From NCBI GenBank assembly GCA_040285825.1, contig JAUPSS010000010.1, positions 1,302,001 through 1,366,000 of the forward strand: 64,000 bases of DNA. Reading direction: 5' to 3'. Origin of the DNA: Eukaryota sp. TZLM1-RC (lineage: Eukaryota; Metamonada: BaSk clade). A program made the position numbers and the translations under genes. Below the pieces are notes generated by a model, which saw nothing but the letters and a program-made list of their open reading frames with translations, was not told where the DNA came from and made no database searches. This document shows positions 56,431 to 64,000 of the stretch, piece after piece; within the stretch, counting starts at the first letter, position 1; each line of letters opens with the position of its first letter.

Positions 56431-57257
56431 TCTTTTTATGCAGATAAGCTATTGATCATGGGTAGCTCAATTGTGGACTGTTGAGTCATATTATCTTTTA
56501 ACAAATTAACCGTAGTCAATAAATTTAAATAGGGCAATTGTTCTTCAACTTTGTGAGGGGCTAAATTTCTCACTTGTTGGACTCGAGGGGTTTTGGTTTT
56601 GGTATCGACCAATCTAGACAACATGTCTGTTCAATAATTCTCCTCGCCTGCAGTGTGGACTACATCAAAATTGAATTCTGACAATATTGGTAGCCACCTC
56701 TTCACAATTCTGTTCTTTTCAGGAGCTGATATATGGTATGCTGGGTTTCTGTGATCAGTGAAAATTGTTAATTTCCTCGAAATTCAATAATTTTCTAAAC
56801 TACTGTCAGTGAGAATTAGTTAAATTGCATACAACTCTTTCTGAAGATCAGACCAATTTTTTTGTGAAGTTGATAATAATCTGCTAAAGAAGGCAATAGG
56901 TACAACCTTTCTCTTAGTTAATGGTGTCGTAGGATCTTTAGGTGGGTTAGCTTCTTGCCATATTACTCTACCTACAGCCACATCGGACGCGTTAGCACTT
57001 ATTAAAATTTGCTTATCTTCTGAGGGCAATTCAAGAGGGATATTTGCCTTCATTAGATTTATAATCTTATCAAAAGCCTCGTCATGATGAGAAGTCCACT
57101 TGATCTTTGACGGTTTGTTTCTGGTTAATTTGTTGATTGGTTCTATCAAATCTGACAAATTCGCCAGCCAGTCACGTATATAATTGATCGAATTTATAAA
57201 ACTCCTAACTTCAGGTAATGTCCTAAGTTTGGGTAGATTGATCAGTCCTTCAATCAT
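56431..57257 (-). pseudogene. LTR-4 RT thumb and RNase H
   Basis: 57257-56820 contains SINYIRDWLANLSDLIEPIN and SANASDVAVGRVIWQE, where the RNase H Asp is replaced by Asn (DASD in LTR-5). KELYAI follows, then a stop in place of the next codons. The remaining RNase H, visible around 56640-56820 with FTDHRN and PIL.SEFNFD.VHTAG patterns, has further changes. Not functional. Confidence 0.7.
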
Positions 57258-57900
57258 GGATTCATCAATATAACCGGTTCTTTTTCAAAAATACTGCCTA
57301 GAATTTTTATCTTATCTTTGCAAGTGGTAAAGCTACACTTGGGTTGGCCCACGTTAACTCTAAAACGTTTGGCGAGTTCTAGGACTGTAACTACTCTTGA
57401 TAGAAACTCATCCAAGCTACTATTATAATATCATCGATATAAATAACAATACACCTCTGGAATCAAAAATTTCCATGTTTTGGAAGACCGGAGAAACGTT
57501 TTTCAAACCAACACAAGCCCTTTTGAAGCTGACCGACATCCCGGGAATTGATAAGGAAGTTTTATCAATACCCTCTTTTGTAATTTTGAGCTGCCAAAAT
57601 GCCTTAGGTAAATCTAGAGTTGCTATATAATTAGCTTCACTTAAAAACTCTAAAATGTCGCTAATCCTGGCCATATTTGCCTCTACAGGTTTAGTCAAAT
57701 CATTTACTCCACCTATACCACTCAAATCGCCAGTTAATCGTAGTTTCCTGTGATCAGGGTAAATTAAAAGACAAATAGGACTACTCAATTGAGACTTTGC
57801 GGGCACAGCAAATCCATTACAAATATATTCGTCAAAAATTTCCTCAGCTACCCGTTGTTTTTCTGGGTTTTATCTTCGAGGTTTCCTTTTGACGACCTTA
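57258..57900 (-). pseudogene. LTR-4 reverse transcriptase palm and fingers
   Basis: 57423-57806 reads SSPICLLIYPDHRKLRLTGD, LDLPKAFWQLKI (motif A Asp present) and FKRACVGLKNVSPVFQ. A lost codon and a frameshift then break the expected FIYIDDI region. Sequence homologous to LTR-5 RT throughout. Confidence 0.75.
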
Positions 57901-58089
57901 CTTTTGTCATAAAATGAAATGGTCATCAGCTGACAATCAATTCCATCCACGTGAGGTTGCCCTCTAAATACATCTGTATTTTTCGAGTAGCACGACTAGG
58001 CGTTCCTCATCCCTTATGTCATCCAGGCATATTCTACAGACCAACTCAACTAAATCATGTCTGAATGTGGAATGCCCAACATCATTACC

Positions 58090-58518
58090 TCAGTCTGATA
58101 TATTACTCAATTGTTCTATGAATCTAATTGGTTGACAAATTCTATTATCAAACTCATATTCAGCGTTCAAGATGATGCAATGTTCGCGATCCAAATCAAT
58201 AATGAAACCGTACTCCATGCATAGCGCCAAGGTTTGCAATAAGTCTCTTCCGATCAACAGATTGTTGGTACCAGGAATGATCTGGAATTCGATTCTTATA
58301 AACACTTGATTGGCCAAGCTACTCACATTTTGAGCAAAAACACCTCTTGCACATCCCAGGGTCGTGGAGCGAATACCATTTACCGATAGGTTTTCGACGG
58401 TCACATTGTCATGAACCGTCATATTACATTTAGAGGCTAAATCCATTGGTAATGCTGAAAATGCAGCTCCATTATCAATTTCGCCCTGTACTTCCGCGTT
58501 GTTTATTGAGCAGTTCAA
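58090..58518 (-). pseudogene. LTR-4 aspartic protease
   Basis: 142 open codons with EIDNGAAFSALPMDLASKC. The active-site triad is DNG where LTR-1 has DSG, so the conserved Ser/Thr is replaced by Asn. NNLLIGRDLLQTLAL is the second strand. Aligns with LTR-5 protease (TIDSAAFCSVITADL). The frame continues on both sides with stops. The segment between it and the gag end (58519-58725) is spacer. Confidence 0.75.
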
Positions 58519-58730
58519 CCAAAATTTTTCGTTAGAACTTGTTTGGTCTCATGTCACCCTAGATAGTCTAACACTGTGGATAGAACCCACAGGATTATGC
58601 GACTTTCTAAATATTCTTAATGGGTTTAGGTGTCTATAATTCGAATTTATTTTGCTCATTTTATAAATGGTATTGGTTGAATTGTGTGTAAGGTTATTAA
58701 AAGATGTGTATTCATCTAATTAATTACTAC

Positions 58731-58872
58731 TGATGCCGTTAGGCAGAAATACCAAAGAAGTAAAGAGAGAAAAGAACATTTATCAATAAAGAAACCCGTT
58801 CTTCAACGAGTGCCACGTCATCAAGTGAAATCCTGAGATAACTACTAACCTTATTTATCAGTAACTATAACA
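58731..58872 (-). mobile_element. Solo LTR related to the TRG family
   Basis: 142 bp, minus orientation TGTTATAGTT…CGGCATCA, clearly related to the TRG LTRs in its 3' half (CTGCCTAACGGCATCA). The duplication CTAC is at 58727-58730 and 58873-58876. Removing it restores the end of LTR-4 gag (KRKLSSSN and a stop). A solo LTR is left when the two LTRs of an element recombine. Confidence 0.85.
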
Positions 58873-61441
58873 CTACTAGACAATTTACGCTTGTCACCAC
58901 CTTTTCGTTTTTTGTTGCCGGGTCTACCTACTGCGGAAAAGCAATTGTCTTCAGCGTGTCTATTTGTATTACAGATGCCACACCATTGCCCAGGAAGAAT
59001 TTCCTTGGGTTGATGTTTAAGTTTTCCACTACCCTTAGAACGTTTAGGATGTATTCATGAGAAACTTCTTGACTAGTTAGCTCCTCTGAACGAAGATTTG
59101 TTGCCAAATATATTTTCACATTTGATAATTCCAGGTTCTCGAATTCTTTCAATTTTTGCACGAAGGCTTGTCCAAAAGCATATATAGCGTCGTCCAATTT
59201 GCTAAGGTCACTACTACCTTGAGGGAATTCATCAATTCAATTTCCATAGGTATTTACCAATTGATCGTGAGTTTTCTTGTTGATTTCCTCTAGGATTCTT
59301 TCAGCAGAAAAAACATCAGAAGGCTGATTGTCGGTTCCCGGCATTGTGGTTGACTGTCTTATTATGTCAATGAATTGCTCTATAAAAGTGTTCCAAATCA
59401 CTTCGGCAGTTCTTCGACTAATTTCAGAACACCTTGTCGCACTTAAAGCTTGATTCACCTCGGAAATGGTCTTATACTGGTTGTTTAATAACAAAAAATT
59501 TTCAAATCTCGTGGTTGGTTGCGTTTGTCCCTAAAGGCTTTACGCGATCTCATAAACGATTTTGTCATTGTATCGAAACGGTGGTTTTGATCATCTCGCT
59601 AAAACATGATCCTAACGAAATCATATTCATATTTAGGTTGCCCATATTGAGTGAAAGGTTGGAAAAGTCTAATAGGTCCATCACAGACTCTTTTAGTCTT
59701 TGCCCAATCAGCAAAATTGACTACAAAGTCGGAAAATTTTTTGAAATCGAATCCATCATCCAGTTTCTTTTATTTTTTTTTCCCAAATTTTTTTGATTAG
59801 TTTCTCCTTATTGGTTACAGATCTATATTGAAAGCCTGTAAAAAAACAAGAATATCTTTCGGTGCTATTGAGCTGCCTGTAGCTACCAATTACAGTTAAC
59901 GGGATTGGTGTATTTTGCCCATATGACGGAACAGATGACAATCTCCTTCCTGGAAATGACACTACTGACGGAGTTACAAACATATTATTCGCTTCCTCTG
60001 AAGGTAGCATTTGGCTCAAGTACAGGATATGTTTATATTTTAGTGATTCGTCCTGTTCCGGAAGTTTTTGGGTCTCAGGTTTAAAATCAGCCGAATCAGG
60101 GGCGCTCTTAGACTCTTGAAGAATCCCTTCCACATGATGTTTAAAAGGTAGACATTTACCCTTGATCATCACAGTGTCGAGAACTCTTTGGTCGGGGTAA
60201 CTATCTAACCATGCCTTAAGTTCGCAATCCATGCGTCAAGATACACCAATTTAATCTTGTTGGGTCCGACTCGTTGTTCTTTTAATTCAATGGTTTTGAT
60301 TCCTTTTTTTACAAAGGTTTCCTTGTGATGAAATTGGATAGTATCGCCTCTATTTGCAACGAATCGACCTCCCAACAGCAAGAGAACATCAATCATTCTG
60401 TTTTTTGGGTGCACATTGTCTACCAGGAAATGCCTTACCGTTCCCCTGAGTAAACGACTTTTGTGATAATGAGGATACATTTTGGCAATCCAAAACAACC
60501 TGTCATCATACTCATCACTTCCACGGATACAATGTTTCCCCATGGGGAGTCGTTCGTCAGGAATGGCATCCATGTGTCAAAATGCAGGTATTGGGGTAGT
60601 TGCATGTCACTTTGTACGTGGTGCGTCAAAGTAACAATTTTTAGGCTCTTCAGCTACAAAACTAACAGAGCTCTCCGAACATTGATCTTATCGTGCCAAA
60701 AGGTCGATTTCTTGATTTTATCGTTGGAGAACCAAGTCGTCCTGCGTATATCCACGTGAGCTGCCAAATAACAAATAACCATCGTTTCTTTAGCAACTCA
60801 TACCTATCCTCTATACAAGAAGAATCCGTTATAAAATTGGATTCATTCTTGATGGCAACCGCAAACTCATCATTGCTTCAATCTCTAATGACATCAGGTG
60901 GGCTAGCAATGATGGACTGGAAAAAGTCTCTAATTTATGGGCGACTCTCTTCTTCAATTCTTGACGATATCACTTTTGAGAAGTGCAGTATTCTGTGTCT
61001 GTCCATTCAATTTCAGAAGGGTCAGTGGAAGGTTTATCACCATCCCCATTTCCAGTCCCATCGTTTGGGTTAGATGTTCCCGTCTGAGGGGAGGTAGAAT
61101 CCAGTAGAAGACAAATTTTTATGAGCTTCTTCGAACGGGGAGGGAGAAGGGTTTGTGTTAGAAGTGTCCTCTCCATTTCCTTCACTCATTTCAGAAGGAA
61201 GCTGTTGGTTTCCCATGCCAAGAAGTAACTTCATCCCATTTGGGAAAATGTTATCTGGGTCATAGGTGTGGTTGCCTATGTTATTCTCCGTAGGAAGAGC
61301 ATTCTTTACAAGTGAAGTGCTTCTCTCCTCAGATGGAGGATTACTCTTCCGCGAGGAAGGACTCTCCTTATGTGGAGGAATACTCTCCTTAATAGGAGGG
61401 ATGTTACAGCTAACATCATGGCCGCTTAAGCCATTAGTTAA
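58873..61441 (-). pseudogene. LTR-4 gag, frameshifted
   Basis: Minus strand, from right to left. A Ser/Pro/Glu-rich leader (61441-61070, e.g. PIKESIPPHKESPSSRKSNP) comes after the 5' LTR. Capsid-like segments follow in shifting frames (60573-60205, 60232-59756, 59494-59237, 59197-58928). The C-terminal zinc knuckle CGICNTNRHAEDNC (CX2CX4HX4C, about 58940-58985) is followed by a basic tail. Order and composition match gag of LTR-1 and LTR-5. At least four frame breaks. The plus-strand open frames here are shadows. Confidence 0.7.
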
Positions 61442-61573
61442 TGATGCCTGTGACATAATGGTAACAGCAAAAAGGTAAGATAATCTATTAAATTTACTGA
61501 CCCTTGCAAAGGCCATCACTGGTGAAGTGTCTATGATAATAAATACACTGGACTAATTGTTTACAGTACAACA
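61442..61573 (-). repeat. 5' LTR of LTR-4
   Basis: 132 bp, minus orientation TGTTGTACTG…GGCATCA. Followed by TTAACTAA and TGGCTTAAG. Roughly one in eight positions differs from the 3' LTR by eye, so the insertion is old. Confidence 0.85.
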
Positions 61574-61577
61574 ATAT

Positions 61578-62205
61578 TCCCGAAAAGAATCTTTTAAATT
61601 TAAAATACACTCTTCAAACATTACAGAAACGATTGACTGGAATGTATGAAGATGATCTTTATAATAATATACGCCGCTCGGCTGTTTTAAATCAAGATCT
61701 TCACTCATTGTTTTTGGAAAAGGGTGTTTGTGAAAATAAGTCATCAGATTCGTCACATTTTGTAACCATTGTACCACGAAGATTTGGATTGTGTGCCACT
61801 AATGAAGCATTTGTAACAAAAATTAGATTCTATTTGAATATTCCCATTAATCAATTATTATTAAAGGAAAAATGTATTTGTTCGAATTCACCACAGCTCA
61901 TTCAGCGCCATGCTCTAAATTGTTCAAAATTGATATCTTATCGTTCTTTATCACATGATGCTGTTGGAGACACTGTTTTAATATGGCACGAACTGCAAAA
62001 ATCTTGTGTGTCAAAGAGCCTCTGCTGAAAGAATCACTGTGATTAAATAATTTTAGTTCTGATGACAAAGGTGATATATACTGTGATTGGATTGAGAACT
62101 CTGGAAAATTGTTGTTGACTTTGTCTCCTGTGTTGTTGCAAATGACTTTTTGGTTTAAAGAAGAAAACTTAATTTTGTAGATGCTCTTGAATTTAATTCT
62201 TTTTT
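61578..62205 (+). mobile_element. NL-A copy 2, right part
   Basis: Resumes after LTR-4 with PEKNLLNLKYTLQTLQKRLT and continues 61633-62028 through PRRFGLCATNEAF and CICSNSPQLIQRHALNC (zinc knuckle). It then decays, with the endonuclease-like part still traceable to about 62200. Nearly the same as the minus-strand copy 1 (18563-17634). It ends where copy 3 begins, in the same orientation. Confidence 0.78.
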
Positions 62206-62278
62206 CCTTCCTCTACATAAAACCGTTTAACTGAAAACCTGGCTGAACAGTGACCATTGCTTCTATTCTTTCTTGTTG

Positions 62279-62653
62279 ATGCCTGAATCAGTTTCTGATT
62301 CTAATGGAGTCAAAAGAAAGAACGATAGACAACAAGATGCTCAAGACGTCCTTTCCACCTCTCCTCCTCAACCTCTTCTGTCTTCATGTTTGGACAAAAA
62401 AATTCCTGATCAAGAATTTTTTTTAGAAAATCACGATGAAAACAAAGTTTGTTCAAAAACGAAGCCACGCTCCTACAGATGCTCAAAGTGTCGACAACAA
62501 GGACATAATGCGCGAACATGCCCCAATGTTGGAAAAAATGATGTGACAAATTCTGAAACAAAATGTAAAAGAAAATATATTAGAAGAAAAGAGTCTAAGG
62601 TAGAACCAATAAATGATGATCCACAAGTTGTTGCAAAACCAGTTAGCAATTGA
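62279..62653 (+). CDS. NL-A N-terminal ORF with CCHC zinc knuckle
   Basis: About 124 codons from ATG at 62279 (the open frame extends two codons further). A basic, charged region is followed by CSKCRQQGHNARTC (CX2CX4HX4C) and a Lys-rich tail. It ends at TGA, after which the same frame continues as the next CDS. It may therefore be the N-terminus of one large protein with a nonsense mutation, or a separate ORF1. Zinc knuckles of this kind bind the element RNA. Confidence 0.65.
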   Translation: MPESVSDSNGVKRKNDRQQDAQDVLSTSPPQPLLSSCLDKKIPDQEFFLENHDENKVCSKTKPRSYRCSKCRQQGHNARTCPNVGKNDVTNSETKCKRKYIRRKESKVEPINDDPQVVAKPVSN

Positions 62654-63331
62654 TTGAAGCACAAAACTTGCAACAATTGTGGTATTTCTTTTAGAAAAAA
62701 TGCAAAAGGAAAAACTTCTGATCGATGCTTGAAATGCCGCATAGTTGATATCTACCATCCTCCCATAAGAATACTTCAAGAAATTCATCCGTCAAAATGC
62801 AATGAATTTGCTTTCGTTTTTCAAAGATTTATGGATCAATTATGTAAAGGAAAGTATGCTATCAATAATCTTTGGGAATTCTTTGGTTCTTTTTGTCCTC
62901 CTTTTGAACAAAATTTCGTAAATAATTCCGAAAATTTAACTAATATAGCACCGAGAAATCAGTCATCTGAAAAATTAAGTAAAATTTTTGAAGAGAAATG
63001 CTTTGACAACAAATGGTCCAAGGCTTTGTCAGCTTTAAGTCCCGGAGTTAAAGCACCCAACAATGAAAATACAATAGATAAACTAAAAGTACTTCATCCT
63101 TATGAAGACCCTATAATGGATCAAAATTTTTACGGCACTTACTGGGAAAATTATCCATTGATGCCATCAGAAGTTTTTTCGGTGATAAAAAAGAGACCAC
63201 GCGGTAAGTCTGCCGGACTTTCTGGTATTACTATTGATCATGTAAAAGCCGCAATTATTTCTTCAGAGGATTGTCTTGGTTTATTAACCAAATTTTTCAA
63301 CATGGACAACTCAAATATCCAGTTGAATTAA
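62654..63331 (+). CDS. NL-A ORF2 N-terminal region
   Basis: 225 codons with no ATG at the start (preceded by the TGA). Begins with a Cys cluster (CNNCGISFRKNAKG…CLKC), possibly another zinc-binding site. A helical region follows, and near the end come RPRGKSAGLSGITIDHVKAA and LLTKFFN, the conserved approach to RT (RGKSAG, as in copy 1). A frameshift at about 63303 moves RT to the next frame. Confidence 0.65.
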   Translation: MKHKTCNNCGISFRKNAKGKTSDRCLKCRIVDIYHPPIRILQEIHPSKCNEFAFVFQRFMDQLCKGKYAINNLWEFFGSFCPPFEQNFVNNSENLTNIAPRNQSSEKLSKIFEEKCFDNKWSKALSALSPGVKAPNNENTIDKLKVLHPYEDPIMDQNFYGTYWENYPLMPSEVFSVIKKRPRGKSAGLSGITIDHVKAAIISSEDCLGLLTKFFNMDNSNIQLN

Positions 63332-64000
63332 GAAGTTCTCGTTTGACTGCACTTGTCAAAAATTCAAAAATGGATGTTCGTCCTATTGCAGTCTCTGAGA
63401 GCTTACAAATTATTTTTTCTGCGTGTTGCTTAAACAGGTTCAATGAGAAAGCAAAAAAGATTTTATTACCCTTTCAATATGGAATTAATACCACGGATGG
63501 AGTCTCTTCAGCGATATTTGCTACTGATGTATTATTTCGCCAAAATGAATCCAATGTTTGTATGTCATTGGATTTTAGTAATGCTTTCAATTCACTAAGT
63601 CATCGCAGTATCCATAATGCTCTATTGCAATATATGCCGGAATTAATGCCATATTTTCAATCAACATATTGCACATATTCTAATTTACATTTTGATAATA
63701 GCAATTTAAGTTCATCAAGTGGTGTAAAGCAAGGAGATCCGTTAGGACCTCTTTTGTTTTGTTTGGCCATTCATCCTATTTTATTGCAAATTCAAGAGAT
63801 GTTTCCTTCACTAAAAATGATTGCATATATGGATGATGTTGTGCTTATTGGTGATTTAAATATTGTGAAACCAGCAACTGTATGTTTTAAAGAATTATTT
63901 ACCAAAATTGGTCTCCGACTTAATTTACTTAAATGTGTTTTGTTATCGAATTTTCCAGTTTCCACAATAGTTGATGGTATTGAAAGTCAAGCCAAATTAT
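63304..64000 (+). CDS. NL-A reverse transcriptase, partial at right edge
   Basis: Open from GGA at 63304 to the window edge (232 codons). RT motifs in order: NTTDGVSSAIFATD, motif A SLDFSNAFNSL with the catalytic Asp, motif B GVKQGDPLGPLLF, motif C YMDDVVLIGDL. Copy 1 (19787-20596) is the same sequence with Asp to Asn in motif A. Copies element RNA at a nicked target. The zinc-knuckle and endonuclease parts should lie beyond the edge. Confidence 0.8.

Larger units (their letters stand above)
46229..61573 (-). mobile_element. LTR-4: Ty3/gypsy element split by four later insertions
   Basis: LTRs at 46229-46361 (3') and 61442-61573 (5'), about 132 bp, with target duplication ATAT (46225-46228, 61574-61577). 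The NL-A reading frame around NI…PEKNLLNLKYTL rejoins across it. Minus-strand gag (61441-58725), protease, RT, RNase H and integrase are all recognisable but degenerate. Four later insertions interrupt it: an LTR-leader piece (46422-46665), TRG-2, LTR-5 and a solo LTR. Without them it is about 6.7 kb, normal for the class. LTRs differ at many positions, so it is clearly older than its inserts. Confidence 0.87.
62206..64000 (+). mobile_element. NL-A copy 3, 5' part, runs off the right edge
   Basis: Contains the only 5' region of NL-A in the window: a short leader, an ORF with a CCHC finger, an N-terminal domain with a second Cys cluster and the start of RT. It follows the decayed 3' end of copy 2 head-to-tail. 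One in-frame stop (62651-62653) and one frameshift near 63303 break the coding. RT catalytic residues are intact as far as the window shows. Confidence 0.8.

Noticed and set aside
59434-59796. Plus-strand frame of 120 codons
   Set aside because: Lies opposite LTR-4 gag, has no motif and overlaps a better-supported minus-strand reading.

Overview
The window is eukaryotic nuclear DNA, most likely from a unicellular eukaryote; I cannot name the species. It contains no rRNA or tRNA that I can see. Coding DNA is AT-rich, and long genes run without recognisable introns. The content includes a classical protein tyrosine phosphatase, a giant multi-pass surface protein, chromovirus-like LTR retrotransposons, endonuclease-type non-LTR retrotransposons, a hAT transposon and a probable Fanzor/TnpB-like remnant.

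Host genes occupy only about a quarter of the window. At the left edge are the C-terminal half of a tyrosine phosphatase (2-508) and a divergent pair of small unknown genes (1387-2011). At 28.2-42.8 kb on the minus strand lies one giant gene (about 4,850 codons, split by homopolymer frameshifts). It has a signal peptide, a lectin-like region, long near-identical 342-residue tandem repeats, IPT/TIG-like domains, a cysteine-rich module and about seven membrane helices.

Everything else is nested mobile DNA. From 2.15 to 26.7 kb one old minus-strand non-LTR element (family NL-B) is split into four pieces. The pieces are separated by LTR-1 (2789-16764), a family NL-A non-LTR element (17566-20926) and LTR-2 (21186-26424). 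The NL-A element itself holds an NL-B insertion, which holds a 97-bp NL-A insertion. LTR-2 holds a hAT element and another NL-B element. LTR-1 is unusual: its reverse transcriptase, RNase H and integrase segment is present four times in tandem.

From 44.1 to 64 kb a second nest lies in a plus-strand NL-A element (45995-62205). That element is split by LTR-4 (46229-61573), which carries a 244-bp LTR-plus-leader insert, a gag-only element (TRG-2), the nearly intact LTR-5 (48671-55843) and a solo LTR (58731-58872). To the left lie an LTR-3 fragment holding a second gag-only element (TRG-1) and the Fanzor-like remnant. A third NL-A copy runs off the right edge.

Target-site duplications, and reading frames that rejoin across inserts, support this order. 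The LTR families share YIDD reverse transcriptases, short LTRs (79-148 bp), an 8-base AT-rich spacer before the TGG primer site, and 4-bp duplications, repeatedly CTAY. Three of the families retain a chromodomain-like integrase tail. The gag-only TRG elements look like parasites of the complete elements.
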